A stretch of 64,000 nt of DNA from Synechococcus sp. UW179A (GTDB lineage: Bacteria > Cyanobacteriota > Cyanobacteriia > PCC-6307 > Cyanobiaceae). The DNA is taken from the NCBI RefSeq assembly GCF_900473965.1, contig NZ_UCNJ01000032.1, positions 248,001-312,000 on the forward strand. The letters run 5' to 3'. Shown here in pieces: positions 30,615 to 40,162 of this stretch (position 1 is its first letter; each line of letters opens with the position of its first letter). A model generated the notes under the pieces. That model made no database searches, was not told the origin of the DNA, and saw only the letters and a list, made by a program, of their open reading frames with translations. A program made the position numbers and the translations under genes.

Positions 30615-31442
30615 TCACTCGCTCAAGGTTGCTAAGACAACTTGTTCGATCAATGTTTGGGTGAACTCTTGGTTGAAACGAGAGGTCAACCACAGCAGAT
30701 ATTCATGGTTACCTGCTGGACCGGTGAGTGGAGAAGCTACCAACCCTGTTGGCTTCCAGCCAAGCGGCTGAGCCGCTGCGATCACGGCAGTAATAGCGTC
30801 AATATGAGCCGCTGGGTGACGCACCACACCACCCTTCCCGACCCTCTGCCGTCCAACCTCAAACTGAGGTTTTACCAATACGATGGCCTCGACGTCCTTG
30901 GCTTCTGTGCCTTCTGTGATCATCAGACCACGCAGGGATGGCAAAACCAGTGAGAGAGAGATGAACGACACATCCGCCACAGCCAGTGTCGGGCGCTGAT
31001 CGTCTTTCCCATACAACTCTTCGGCGGTCAAACGCCTCAGGTTGGTGCGTTCACGCAACACAACCCGCTCATCGGTGCGCAGGATCCAGGCGGTTTGGCC
31101 GTAGCCGACATCAATGCCATAGACACGGCTGGCGCCATGCTGAAGCAGGCAATCGGTGAAGCCACCGGTTGAGATCCCAGCGTCGAGACAGACACGTCCA
31201 CTCACCTCAACTGGAAAGGCAGTCAAAGCACCCAGAAGTTTTTCTCCACCTCTGGACACGAATCGCGGCGGTTGCTCCACTTGAAGCAGCGCCTCTTCTG
31301 CAATTTCCTGCCCCGGCTTCTCAAGACGCTGTCCATGGACATCACGCACCTTGCCGGCACGAATCAATCGCTGGGCCTGCTGGCGTGATGAGGCCAGGCC
31401 CAAAGTGAGCAGATGAAGATCCAGACGGCGTTTACGAGCCAT
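30615..31442 (-). CDS. tlyA: TlyA family rRNA 2'-O-methyltransferase
   Basis: A 275-aa protein. An N-terminal S4 RNA-binding domain (RLDLHLLTLGLASSRQQAQR) is followed by an FtsJ-like methyltransferase domain with the SAM motif CLDAGISTGGFTDCLL and the late VLVKPQFEVGR. Homologs methylate 16S and/or 23S rRNA at cytidine 2'-OH; the hemolysin name is historical. Start ATG 31442 (MARKRRLD) is preferred to an upstream start at 31475. Convergent with glnB, 18 nt apart. Confidence 0.92.
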   Translation of the reverse strand: MARKRRLDLHLLTLGLASSRQQAQRLIRAGKVRDVHGQRLEKPGQEIAEEALLQVEQPPRFVSRGGEKLLGALTAFPVEVSGRVCLDAGISTGGFTDCLLQHGASRVYGIDVGYGQTAWILRTDERVVLRERTNLRRLTAEELYGKDDQRPTLAVADVSFISLSLVLPSLRGLMITEGTEAKDVEAIVLVKPQFEVGRQRVGKGGVVRHPAAHIDAITAVIAAAQPLGWKPTGLVASPLTGPAGNHEYLLWLTSRFNQEFTQTLIEQVVLATLSE

Positions 31443-31540
31443 TTCTTCATAAAAGCAGAGATGAAATCCGAACAAACCTGCGTGGTTCTCCCGGGAACCC
31501 AGACAACTCCTTGAGGATCGATCCGAGCCACAACACGGTC

Positions 31541-31756
31541 ATGTCCGCCAAGCAGCAGCCACGTCACCGCCCAACCCCTCGAAACGTGGTGGAACTCCTG
31601 CATCCCGGCACCTTCGTCACCATTGAAAACCACCCCAGCGATCTGCCTCCCTTCCAGGTAATCGAATGCCGAGGTGGTCTCTGCACGGTTCGACAACAGG
31701 CGTGGGGACAGCACGTGCAATGGGAAGTGGAACATCGTCGTCTGCGTTCTGCCTGA
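31541..31756 (+). CDS. Small hypothetical protein (71 aa)
   Basis: Begins MSAKQQPRHRPTPRNVVELL, with a beta-rich core (GTFVTIENHPSDLPPFQVIE, GGLCTVRQQAWG) that resembles a small SH3-like barrel. No family assigned. It is divergent from tlyA and 61 nt upstream of purB on the same strand. An in-frame codon at 31511 would add ten residues but lacks support. Confidence 0.65.
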   Translation: MSAKQQPRHRPTPRNVVELLHPGTFVTIENHPSDLPPFQVIECRGGLCTVRQQAWGQHVQWEVEHRRLRSA

Positions 31757-31817
31757 ACGACTGGTGACAAACCTGCGTCACCGTATGGTCGAGGATTGAC
31801 CATCTGTCTGCGATCCC

Positions 31818-33113
31818 TTGATCGAGCGCTACACCCTGCCCGAGATGGGCGCGATCTGGACCGACCAGGCCAAGTATCAGAGCTGGCTTGATGTTGAAGT
31901 GGCTGCCTGTGAGGCCAACTGCAGCCTGGGACGCGTTCCCGATGAGGCCATGGAGGACATCCGCAGCAAGGCGGCTTTTGAGCCAGCACGGATCCTTGAG
32001 ATCGAAGCCGAAGTGCGTCACGACGTGATCGCTTTTCTCACCAACGTCAACGAGCACGTCGGAGACGCGGGTCGCTATATCCACGTTGGAATGACCAGCA
32101 GTGATGTACTAGACACCGGTCTTGCCCTGCAGCTCAAGTCCTCTGTCATTCTGCTGAAGAAGGAACTGGGCGCCCTCGACGAGGCCATCACCAAACTGGC
32201 GGCAGAGCACAAAAACACCGTGATGATCGGTCGCTCTCACGCCATTCATGGTGAACCGATCACATTTGGATTTAAGTTGGCAGGCTGGCTAGCGGAGACC
32301 CGCCGCAATGCCGAGCGACTTGAACGGTTGGAGCGGGATGTGGCCGTGGGCCAAGTGAGCGGGGCCATGGGCACTTACGCCAACACCGATCCAGAGGTGG
32401 AACGTCTGACCTGCGAGCGATTAGGTCTGAGCCCAGACACAGCAAGCACCCAGGTGATCTCTCGCGATCGGCATGCTGATTATGTCCAGACCTTGGCACT
32501 GGTCGGAGCCTCCCTGGACCGCTTCTCCACTGAAATCCGCAACCTTCAACGGACGGACGTCCTCGAGGTGGAAGAGAGCTTTGCCAAGGGCCAGAAAGGC
32601 AGCTCGGCCATGCCCCACAAACGCAACCCAATCCGCAGTGAACGCATCAGCGGTCTGGCCAGAGTGCTGCGTAGCTACGTCGTCGCTGCCCTGGAAAATG
32701 TAGCTCTGTGGCATGAGCGAGATATCAGCCACAGCTCAACCGAGCGGATGATGCTCCCCGACTGCTCGGTGACGCTGCATTTCATGCTGCGAGAGATGAC
32801 AGCCGTAGTGGCAGGTCTGGGGGTGTACCCGGGAAACATGCTCCGTAACATGAACGTGTACGGCGGCGTGGTGTTTAGCCAGCGAGTGCTGCTCGGAATG
32901 GTGGATGCAGGCATGAGCAGGGAAGACGCTTATCGAGTTGTGCAGCGCAATGCTCACAGCGCCTGGAACAACGACGGTGGGAATTTCCGCAGCAATCTGG
33001 CAGCGGACCCCGAAGTCAAGGCCAAGCTCAGTCAGCAGCAACTGGACGATTGCTTCAACACCGATTTACACCTAAAGAGCCTTGGGGTGATCTGGGAACG
33101 CCTGGGACTTTGA
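31818..33113 (+). CDS. purB: Adenylosuccinate lyase
   Basis: The 431-aa enzyme of purine synthesis that cleaves SAICAR and adenylosuccinate, releasing fumarate. The N-terminus IERYTLPEMGAIWTDQAKY and the fumarase/lyase signature GSSAMPHKRNP (about residues 258-268) are diagnostic, with RDISHSSTERMMLPD following. The start is TTG 31818 by homology to the conserved N-terminus. The fumarase gene follows nearby, so a fumarate producer and a fumarate user are adjacent. Confidence 0.97.
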   Translation: MIERYTLPEMGAIWTDQAKYQSWLDVEVAACEANCSLGRVPDEAMEDIRSKAAFEPARILEIEAEVRHDVIAFLTNVNEHVGDAGRYIHVGMTSSDVLDTGLALQLKSSVILLKKELGALDEAITKLAAEHKNTVMIGRSHAIHGEPITFGFKLAGWLAETRRNAERLERLERDVAVGQVSGAMGTYANTDPEVERLTCERLGLSPDTASTQVISRDRHADYVQTLALVGASLDRFSTEIRNLQRTDVLEVEESFAKGQKGSSAMPHKRNPIRSERISGLARVLRSYVVAALENVALWHERDISHSSTERMMLPDCSVTLHFMLREMTAVVAGLGVYPGNMLRNMNVYGGVVFSQRVLLGMVDAGMSREDAYRVVQRNAHSAWNNDGGNFRSNLAADPEVKAKLSQQQLDDCFNTDLHLKSLGVIWERLGL

Positions 33114-33128
33114 GATCTGGTCTCAACC

Positions 33129-33236
33129 ATGTTCTGGACCCCTTATGCAGACTGGATTTACGTGGTTGTGAGCGTCAGCGGCATGCTGCTGATCATTGCC
33201 CTCGTGCTCAGGCCCGGAGCGGGTCCACGCCCTTAA
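33129..33236 (+). CDS. Putative 35-aa single-pass membrane peptide
   Basis: A complete short frame from ATG 33129 to TAA 33236 encodes MFWTPYADWIYVVVSVSG followed by a Leu/Ile/Val helix (MLLIIALVLRPG) and a Pro/Arg tail. It fits neatly between purB (15 nt) and fumC (19 nt) on the same strand. Composition and spacing argue for a real small membrane protein, but there is no recognised family. Confidence 0.5.
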   Translation: MFWTPYADWIYVVVSVSGMLLIIALVLRPGAGPRP

Positions 33237-33255
33237 CGCATTCACTTGCCCTGCG

Positions 33256-34653
33256 ATGTCAGAAGCGACCAGGATCGAACACGACAGCATGGGGGGGGTG
33301 GAAGTTCCTTCAGGGGCTCTCTGGGGAGCGCAAACACAGCGGTCTCTGAGGAACTTCGACATCGCTGACGATCTTTTACCGGCGGAGCTTATTCATGCTC
33401 TCGCCCGCATCAAACAGGCAGCTGCAAGCGTGAATGCCCGCCTCGGCGTCATCAGTGAGAGCGAATGTGCAGCCATCTCGACGGCTGCCTCAGCGGTTGC
33501 AGCTGGTCAGCACGATGATCAATTTCCCCTGCGCGTCTGGCAAACCGGCAGCGGCACCCAAACGAACATGAACGTCAATGAGGTGATCAGCAATCTGGCA
33601 GCTCAGGCTGCGGGTGAACCGCTCGGCAGCCACAGGCCTGTCCACCCCAATGACCATGTCAATTGCTCCCAGTCCACGAATGACGCCTTCCCTGCGGCGA
33701 TTCACGTAGCAGTCGTAGAGGCTGTCGAACGTCGACTGCTTCCTGAACTCGATCGATTGATTGCTGTTTTTGCAGCCAAAGCCGAGCTCTGGAAAGATCT
33801 TGTCAAGATCGGCCGCACCCATCTGCAAGATGCGGTTCCGCTCACCCTTGGACAGGAGGCCTCAGCCTGGCGCGACCAGATCGCGGCTGCTCGAACTCGC
33901 ATTGAATCCAGTCTTTCGGAGATTTATCCACTGCCACTGGGCGGCACTGCGGTGGGAACCGGTCTGAATGCTCCGGCTGGTTTCGCCGTACAGGCTGCGC
34001 AGGAGCTGTCGCAACTCACAGGACTCGCTTTCAGCTCAGCTGCCAACAAATTTGCTGTGATGGCGAGTCACGACGGGCTGGTGCATGCGATGGCACAGCT
34101 ACGCATGCTTGCTGGAAGCCTGCTGAAGATTACCAATGACATCCGACTTCTGGCCTGTGGCCCACGCGCAGGACTCGCAGAGCTGCACCTGCCAGAGAAT
34201 GAACCCGGAAGCTCAATCATGCCGGGGAAAGTAAATCCGACCCAGTGCGAAGCCATGGCCATGGTCTGCACGCAGGTGATCGGCCTGGATACCGCAGTGG
34301 CGATGGCCGGTGCCGGCGGCCACCTACAGATGAATGTCTACAAACCGCTGATCGGCTTCAATCTGCTTCGCTCGATCACCCTGCTCACGGATGCCTGCCG
34401 CTGCTTCCGAGTGGCGATGGTCGAGGGAATCGAACCAAACAGGGCAAGGATTCAGCGTGACGTTGAGCAGTCCCTCATGTTGGTCACTCCTCTCACACCA
34501 ATCATCGGGTACGACAAGGCAAGTGCCATCGCAAAATACGCCCATGAGCAGGGTCTGAGCCTGCGGGATGCTGCTCTGGACCTGGGGTATGTCAGCGCCG
34601 AGGATTTCGACCGCATCGTCGATCCCGCTGATATGGCACGACAGCAGGGCTGA
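33256..34653 (+). CDS. fumC: Fumarate hydratase class II
   Basis: A 465-aa homotetrameric fumarase that interconverts fumarate and malate without an iron-sulfur cluster. Visible motifs are GSGTQTNMNVNEV, HPNDHVNCSQSTNDAFP and the superfamily signature PGSSIMPGKVNPTQCE. Start ATG 33256 (MSEATRIEHDSMG) is preferred; the frame opens 20 codons upstream at 33196, which would swallow the end of the 35-aa ORF. Convergent with the helicase gene, 11 nt apart. Confidence 0.96.
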   Translation: MSEATRIEHDSMGGVEVPSGALWGAQTQRSLRNFDIADDLLPAELIHALARIKQAAASVNARLGVISESECAAISTAASAVAAGQHDDQFPLRVWQTGSGTQTNMNVNEVISNLAAQAAGEPLGSHRPVHPNDHVNCSQSTNDAFPAAIHVAVVEAVERRLLPELDRLIAVFAAKAELWKDLVKIGRTHLQDAVPLTLGQEASAWRDQIAAARTRIESSLSEIYPLPLGGTAVGTGLNAPAGFAVQAAQELSQLTGLAFSSAANKFAVMASHDGLVHAMAQLRMLAGSLLKITNDIRLLACGPRAGLAELHLPENEPGSSIMPGKVNPTQCEAMAMVCTQVIGLDTAVAMAGAGGHLQMNVYKPLIGFNLLRSITLLTDACRCFRVAMVEGIEPNRARIQRDVEQSLMLVTPLTPIIGYDKASAIAKYAHEQGLSLRDAALDLGYVSAEDFDRIVDPADMARQQG

Positions 34654-34664
34654 AGAGAAAGCAA

Positions 34665-37439
34665 TCAGGCGGCCCGTTCGGTTGCGGGATTGAGACCCTC
34701 TGAATCAGCTGCGGCAGCTTTCTGCAGATCATCGGATTCAGCAACAGGGAAACGGTTGATCGCTTTGAGCGCCAGTCGGGCATGACTTCGCAGCTGCTCA
34801 CTGATCGCTTCGCAGTAGGGAACCTGTGCCAGCAGATCCACCGTGCGGCGCATGATCCGCACCACGTCACCTTCGTCGAGAGACGTGTTGGCAATCAGGT
34901 CATTCCAAGCCGTGCCGCTGGCCCATGCCTCCACCAGTCCCATCAGCTCGGGCTCCCACCAGGCCGGAACAACAACCTGATGATGCTCCTGCGCCCGCAG
35001 CAGTTCGCGGCGCAGACCGGAGAGGTCATGCAAGGCCTCCTCAGCCCTGGGCGGCGCTGGGAATCCACTCCAGAGGTCCGGACGGTTCACCTCAGTGCTG
35101 ATCGCTTCAAACACGGCGGCCAGCTCTGATGGCGGCAGATCATCAAGGTGGCCGCTCATCAGGGCCAGACCCAGCCAGAGTTCGTTGTCACCTCGGAGAG
35201 CCGCCACCGTGCGACCAATCTCCGTGGGTTCCAGCTCATCAAGAGCTGCGAAGTGCTGAAGGATCTCCATCAGAGCGAGGAAAGTCTCCCAGTGACGGTT
35301 GGCCCGGTGATGGAGCAGTTGCTGCCGCTCGGCGATCTCCAGCTCCAAGTCCTCCATGCGCCGGCGGTGCTTCTTGAGCTGCTTGCGATCTCCCCATCGA
35401 TGGGCGGGATGGGCTTCGAGATCAGATTCAAGCGTCTGCACCGTTTTTGCTTGGGACAGCACTTCTCCTGCCAGGTCGTACTGAGGAGTCGTCATGTCAT
35501 GACGCTGAGCCATATGCCCCACCGCCAGAGCCAAACCACCACTGTTCTGATCCCCATGGCGGAGCTCACCAGAACGAGCGAGTTCAGGAGTTCGAACTCC
35601 ATCCACCTGCAGGCAGCTCAGCTCCGCATGCAGGCTCACCACCGCCTGACAGGGCAACATCAGCCAGACGTTGTCGATGGTGAGGCAGAGCAGCAGCGGG
35701 AACTGTCCCGGTCCCTCGCACTTCTCCACGATCACCGCCGGTGTGACGCCACCACGCAGTTGCGGGGCCTTCAGGCTGACCAGCGTTCCGACGCTCGCAA
35801 ACTGCAGCGCCAGCGTGAGCTCATGTGCCAGGGTTTCCTCGGCCTGTTGCTGAAGAATGCGCATCAGTCGCCGCTCTTCGCGCAGGCGCCCTCGCCGTTT
35901 TTCGTAGTCCTCGAAGTCTTCCCACGGCACGTCACCGGCCGACCCCTGTAACTGACCAAGCTGTAGGCGCAACTGCTCAAGAATCTCCTCCTCTTCCACC
36001 AGGTCCAAGCTGGCCAGATAGCGGCCGAAGCTGCGTTCCACCAGCTCGCGCGCCTTAGCAAGATCATGGCGCTGCAGCAGGTTGAGAACCATCCCATAGC
36101 TGGGGGTGAACTGGCTCACCAGCGGATCTGGAGGACTTGTTGCCAGCTGACCGGCTTCGCGAACTCCTTCGAAACGGCTCTGCACCGTGACCACATACCC
36201 CTGAGAGTCGAGTCCACGCCGTCCTGCTCGACCAGCCATCTGCAGAAACTCACTGGCCATCAATGGACGATGGCCACGTTCTGTGCGTTTGGACAGTGAC
36301 GCAATCACTGTGGTGCGCGCGGGCATGTTGATGCCCGCCGCCAGTGTTTCTGTGGCAAACACCACCTTCACCAGACCCTGCTGGAACAACTCCTCAATCA
36401 GCTCCTTCCAAGCAGGAAGGACCCCTGCATGATGCGCAGCAATGCCACGCAGCAGGGCATCAGCGTGAATGCCATCGCGTACAGCTTCAGGGTTAGCGGA
36501 TGAATAGGCCTTGAGACGCTCACGGATTCGGGCCTGCTCCGCCTCGGTTACCAGGCACTGCACTCCAAGGTCGCGAACGGCCTTATCGCAGCCACGTCGA
36601 CTGAAGATGAAGTAGATGGCAGGCAACATGTCGCGCTCGGCCATCTGGGCCACCACAAAGCTGATCGGTGGCGGTTCGGGCTGAGGAGGCCTGGGTGAGC
36701 GGCCCTTGCGCTTGTGCCCCTTGGGCGCTCGCCAGACCTTGCAGTTGGGATGAAGACCAGTGCCCTGCTCATTGAGCAACGGATGCAGCCCCTTGGCACT
36801 GCAGAAACCGAAATGCAATGGCACAGGCCGAAAGTCACTCAGCACAAGCGTGGTAGGACCGTGCACCTTTTCGATCCAATCCGTGAGCTGCCCGGCATTG
36901 GCAACCGTGGCCGAGAGCGCCACGAGCTGGACTGGCGGCGGTGAGTGAATGATTGATTCCTCCCAGACGGTGCCGCGCTGAGAGTCGTTCATGTAGTGGC
37001 ACTCATCCAGCACCACAGCCTCCACGTCGGCAAGGGGATCGTCGTGCTCATCCGCCTCGGCATAGAGCATGTTCCGGAAGATCTCCGTGGTCATCACCAC
37101 GATTGAGGCATCCCTGTTAACGCTCAGATCACCGGTCATCAGACCCACGTTCTCCGCACCAAATTGCTCTCGGAAATCGCGCAGCTTCTGGTTGGAAAGA
37201 GCTTTCAGCGGTGTGGTGTAAAAAACTTTCTGACCATGGGCCAGGGCGCGATGGATGGCGTACTCACCGATCAAGGTTTTGCCAGATCCCGTGGGCGCAC
37301 TGACCACCACAGAATGACCTTGGTTCAGAGCGTCGATCGCCTCCAGCTGAAAGTCATCCAGAGGAAAAGGAAACAATTGCGACGGATCCGGCGCCCCCAC
37401 CTGTACGGGCTCTGAAGCCTGGGTGTCTTGATCCGCCAT
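34665..37439 (-). CDS. Ski2-like DEAD/DEAH-box RNA helicase with C-terminal DSHCT domain
   Basis: A 924-aa superfamily II helicase. Motif I is SAPTGSGKT (about residues 49-57), motif II is LDECHYMND (DECH), motif III is LSATVANA, and motif VI is QMAGRAGRRGLD. The helicase core is followed by a winged-helix/DSHCT-type region (last 170 residues, ending with a Leu/Arg-rich helical stretch), as in Ski2/Mtr4-related proteins of cyanobacteria and plastids. RNA turnover or ribosomal RNA maturation is the likely role. Divergent from bioF. Confidence 0.92.
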   Translation of the reverse strand: MADQDTQASEPVQVGAPDPSQLFPFPLDDFQLEAIDALNQGHSVVVSAPTGSGKTLIGEYAIHRALAHGQKVFYTTPLKALSNQKLRDFREQFGAENVGLMTGDLSVNRDASIVVMTTEIFRNMLYAEADEHDDPLADVEAVVLDECHYMNDSQRGTVWEESIIHSPPPVQLVALSATVANAGQLTDWIEKVHGPTTLVLSDFRPVPLHFGFCSAKGLHPLLNEQGTGLHPNCKVWRAPKGHKRKGRSPRPPQPEPPPISFVVAQMAERDMLPAIYFIFSRRGCDKAVRDLGVQCLVTEAEQARIRERLKAYSSANPEAVRDGIHADALLRGIAAHHAGVLPAWKELIEELFQQGLVKVVFATETLAAGINMPARTTVIASLSKRTERGHRPLMASEFLQMAGRAGRRGLDSQGYVVTVQSRFEGVREAGQLATSPPDPLVSQFTPSYGMVLNLLQRHDLAKARELVERSFGRYLASLDLVEEEEILEQLRLQLGQLQGSAGDVPWEDFEDYEKRRGRLREERRLMRILQQQAEETLAHELTLALQFASVGTLVSLKAPQLRGGVTPAVIVEKCEGPGQFPLLLCLTIDNVWLMLPCQAVVSLHAELSCLQVDGVRTPELARSGELRHGDQNSGGLALAVGHMAQRHDMTTPQYDLAGEVLSQAKTVQTLESDLEAHPAHRWGDRKQLKKHRRRMEDLELEIAERQQLLHHRANRHWETFLALMEILQHFAALDELEPTEIGRTVAALRGDNELWLGLALMSGHLDDLPPSELAAVFEAISTEVNRPDLWSGFPAPPRAEEALHDLSGLRRELLRAQEHHQVVVPAWWEPELMGLVEAWASGTAWNDLIANTSLDEGDVVRIMRRTVDLLAQVPYCEAISEQLRSHARLALKAINRFPVAESDDLQKAAAADSEGLNPATERAA

Positions 37440-37512
37440 AGATCAATCCTAGGGACGCCGCCAAAAGGGCCGTGCATCCCTAACGCGATCGGCGTGGACC
37501 GAGACTGCACGC

Positions 37513-38661
37513 ATGAGCACTCCTCCGGCCCGTCGCCGTCAGCTGCGCACCTGGTCGCCTGCCAGGAAGCAGGAGCTTGTGCAGGCCGTCAGCGCTGATT
37601 CGGCCTATGGCCCGGAGCTGCTTGATCTGGCAAGCAACGATTATCTGAGCCTCTGCCGGCATCCTTCCCTGATCGCCGCGGCCGAGGCGCAATTGCGATG
37701 CAGCGGCGTGGGAGCTGGCGGCTCAAGGCTGGTGAGCGGCAGCCGCCCTGTGCACGATCAATTGGAGTCAGAGCTTGCGCAATGGCTCGGACGCGAGAAA
37801 GTCTTGCTGTTTCCAAGCGGGTTTCAGGCCAATCTTGCGGCCGTCAAAGCTCTGGCGAAACGGCACACCACAGTTGTGGCGGATCGGCTCATTCATCATT
37901 CATTGCTGGTGGGCGTGCAAGCCAGCGGTGCCCGACTCCGGCGTTTTGTTCACAACGATCTGGAGTCGCTGGAGCGTCTGCTGCTGCATTGTCGCAGCGA
38001 TCATCCAGACGCGCGCCTGCTGGTGATCACTGAAAGCCTGTTCAGCATGGAAGGCACGAGTCCACGCGTTCGCGACGTGGCAGCACTCTGTGAGCGCCAT
38101 GGGGCGAGCCTGCTCCTGGATGAGGCCCATGGCCTCGGTGTGCTCGGAGAAGGAGGGCGTGGCCTGGGCTTTGGAGAACGAAGAGTGACGATGCTCAGCG
38201 GCACCTTCGGCAAGGCTTTCGGCAGCGGCGGGGCCTTCCTGGCGTGCGATGGCGAGCTTGGAGAGCAATTGCTGCAGGAGAGCGGAGCCTTCCGATACAC
38301 AACCGCACTGGCACCACCCCTGGCAGCAGGCGCCCTTGCCGCTCTGGAACTGATGCGCAACAACCCCGACTGGGGCCGCACACTGGTGAAGCGCAGCAAC
38401 ACCTGGCGTGACCGTCTGGTCGAAGCAGGCTGGGCGCGACCGACAGGTGAAGGGCCAATCCTGCCCCTACTCGTTGGAGAGGATCAGCACTGCCTGAATT
38501 TGCAACGCCATCTTGAACACTCGGGACTTTTCACCGCTGCAATCCGCCCACCCACCGTGCCGGAAGGCAGTGCCAGGCTGCGTCTGGTTCTCCATCGCCT
38601 CCTCCCCGATGAGACATTGGAATCACTGCTGAGGGCCCTCTCAGATCGCCGCGTTCCCTGA
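37513..38661 (+). CDS. bioF: 8-amino-7-oxononanoate synthase
   Basis: The 382-aa PLP enzyme that condenses pimeloyl-ACP with alanine, the first committed step of biotin ring formation. Fold-type I features are visible: LASNDYLSLCRHPSLI, HHSLLVGVQASGA, LLLDEAHGLGVLG and the PLP-lysine in LSGTFGKAFGSGGAF. It is the first gene of the biotin operon; its stop shares a base with the bioK start (TGATG). Confidence 0.95.
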   Translation: MSTPPARRRQLRTWSPARKQELVQAVSADSAYGPELLDLASNDYLSLCRHPSLIAAAEAQLRCSGVGAGGSRLVSGSRPVHDQLESELAQWLGREKVLLFPSGFQANLAAVKALAKRHTTVVADRLIHHSLLVGVQASGARLRRFVHNDLESLERLLLHCRSDHPDARLLVITESLFSMEGTSPRVRDVAALCERHGASLLLDEAHGLGVLGEGGRGLGFGERRVTMLSGTFGKAFGSGGAFLACDGELGEQLLQESGAFRYTTALAPPLAAGALAALELMRNNPDWGRTLVKRSNTWRDRLVEAGWARPTGEGPILPLLVGEDQHCLNLQRHLEHSGLFTAAIRPPTVPEGSARLRLVLHRLLPDETLESLLRALSDRRVP

Positions 38662-39401
38662 TGAAACAGGTCATCGCCATGCATGGCTGGAGTGGCGACA
38701 GCACAGTCTGGGCTCCATGGGAGCGTCATTTCAGCCATCAGGGTTGGCTCTGGCGCAGCGGCGAACGTGGCTATGGCAACAGACAGTGCTGCTCTCCAAA
38801 CTGGGCAGAGCCAACCAGCGGCGAAACAAGCCAATCCATGGCCAGGCAGCGCAGAGTCGTTATCGCCCATTCCCTTGGCCCCCATCTGCTTGAGCCCTCT
38901 GTTCTTGGCCAGGCCACGGATCTGGTGCTGCTTGCCAGCTTTGGGCGATTTGTTCCACAAGGATCTGCAGGGAGAGCGTTGCGCACTGGCCTTAGGGGCA
39001 TGCAAAAAGCGATCGGAAGACCCGGTGAGGCCTCGATGCTGAGGACCTTCCTAAAACGAGCCGCACAACCCGCTGAGGTGGACGGTCTGCCACCGGGACT
39101 GGAGCAACAAGGCCTCAGCGAGCGAGGTCGCCATTATCTGAGAGAAGATCTTGAGTGCCTAATCGGCACCTCGGGCCTGCCGGCAGGCCTTCCAAAAACC
39201 GCCCGTGTGCTTGTGGTCGATGGGACGGATGACGCGATCGTTGCACCAGCCGCAAGCCGAGAACACCTGCAAGCCCTGAAGAGCCACTTACAGGCTGCGC
39301 CCGAGCAATGGCAGCTCCGGGATGTCGGACACGCACTGCTGGTCCCCGATCTACTCGTGCGCGTCCAACAGTGGCTTGATCACCACAGTCGAGCGAGCTG
39401 A
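38661..39401 (+). CDS. bioK: Pimeloyl-ACP methyl ester esterase, BioK type
   Basis: A 246-aa alpha/beta hydrolase. The nucleophile Ser lies in VVIAHSLGPHLLE (near residue 72), the probable acid Asp in VVDGTDDAIVAP and the His in RDVGHALLVPD. It lies between bioF and bioC with 1-nt overlaps on both sides, exactly where an enzyme that demethylates pimeloyl-ACP methyl ester is needed. From the literature as I recall it, BioK is the cyanobacterial replacement for BioH in Synechococcus and Prochlorococcus. The call rests on context plus the triad. Confidence 0.85.
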   Translation: MKQVIAMHGWSGDSTVWAPWERHFSHQGWLWRSGERGYGNRQCCSPNWAEPTSGETSQSMARQRRVVIAHSLGPHLLEPSVLGQATDLVLLASFGRFVPQGSAGRALRTGLRGMQKAIGRPGEASMLRTFLKRAAQPAEVDGLPPGLEQQGLSERGRHYLREDLECLIGTSGLPAGLPKTARVLVVDGTDDAIVAPAASREHLQALKSHLQAAPEQWQLRDVGHALLVPDLLVRVQQWLDHHSRAS

Positions 39402-40162
39402 TGGACTCCGTCAGCAACTGGGGCGACAAAGTTCTCAGCCGTTTCGATCAATCGGCACAGAACTACAACGCATCAGCCACGCTTCAGCACGCGGTGGCCG
39501 TTCAGCTAGCAAACCATTGCAGACAACAGCACATGCCCGGCGGACTTTGGGTCGACCTCGGCAGCGGCACCGGTCACCTGGCCGATGCACTGGAAACCAG
39601 GCATCCCGGGCAGCGCGTGCTGCGTGTGGACGGCAGCGAGGCCATGCTTCGACAACAACCTCTCTCTGCCAGAACACAGCAATGGGATCTGAGAGGCCGG
39701 CTACCGCGATGGCCGGAGGCTCCCAGCCTTCTGGCATCAAGCTTCTGTCTGCACTGGCTGCCGTCACCAGGACAGGTCATCCGGCATTGGCTGAATCAGT
39801 TGGCTCCTGGGGGATGGTTAGCGGTGGCCTTACCAATTGAGGGTTGCTTCCCTCAGTGGCATCACGCCGCAGAAATCACCGGAATCCCCTGTACGGCCAT
39901 TACCTTTCCAAAGATCAAAGCCTTGTTGCAGTGGGTGGGGGCTGATCAGATCAGGCTGCAGGAAGAGATGCACTACAACGCCGTTGCGAAGAGCCTGCCC
40001 AGGCTGCTGAAACCGCTGCGCAGGGTTGGAGCGGACTGCACCACTCAGCCATCGCTGACGGTTCGAGACTGGCGCAAACTCCAGCAGGCCTGGCCTGATC
40101 TTGATGGTGATGGACAGCTCAGGCTCACTTGGGTGATCAAATTGATGCTGATCCAACGATGA
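39401..40162 (+). CDS. bioC: Malonyl-ACP O-methyltransferase
   Basis: A 253-aa class I methyltransferase that caps malonyl-ACP so fatty acid synthesis can build the pimelate chain. Motif I is LWVDLGSGTGHLADAL, preceded by the family-like NWGDKVLSRFDQSAQNYN. It overlaps bioK by 1 nt and bioD by 4 nt (ATGA), so the four genes are translationally coupled. Confidence 0.92.
   Translation: MDSVSNWGDKVLSRFDQSAQNYNASATLQHAVAVQLANHCRQQHMPGGLWVDLGSGTGHLADALETRHPGQRVLRVDGSEAMLRQQPLSARTQQWDLRGRLPRWPEAPSLLASSFCLHWLPSPGQVIRHWLNQLAPGGWLAVALPIEGCFPQWHHAAEITGIPCTAITFPKIKALLQWVGADQIRLQEEMHYNAVAKSLPRLLKPLRRVGADCTTQPSLTVRDWRKLQQAWPDLDGDGQLRLTWVIKLMLIQR

Noticed and set aside
33290-33298. G8 run in the fumC 5' region
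   Set aside because: It is inside the coding sequence (Met-Gly-Gly-Val) and the frame is intact, so there is no reason to suspect an error.
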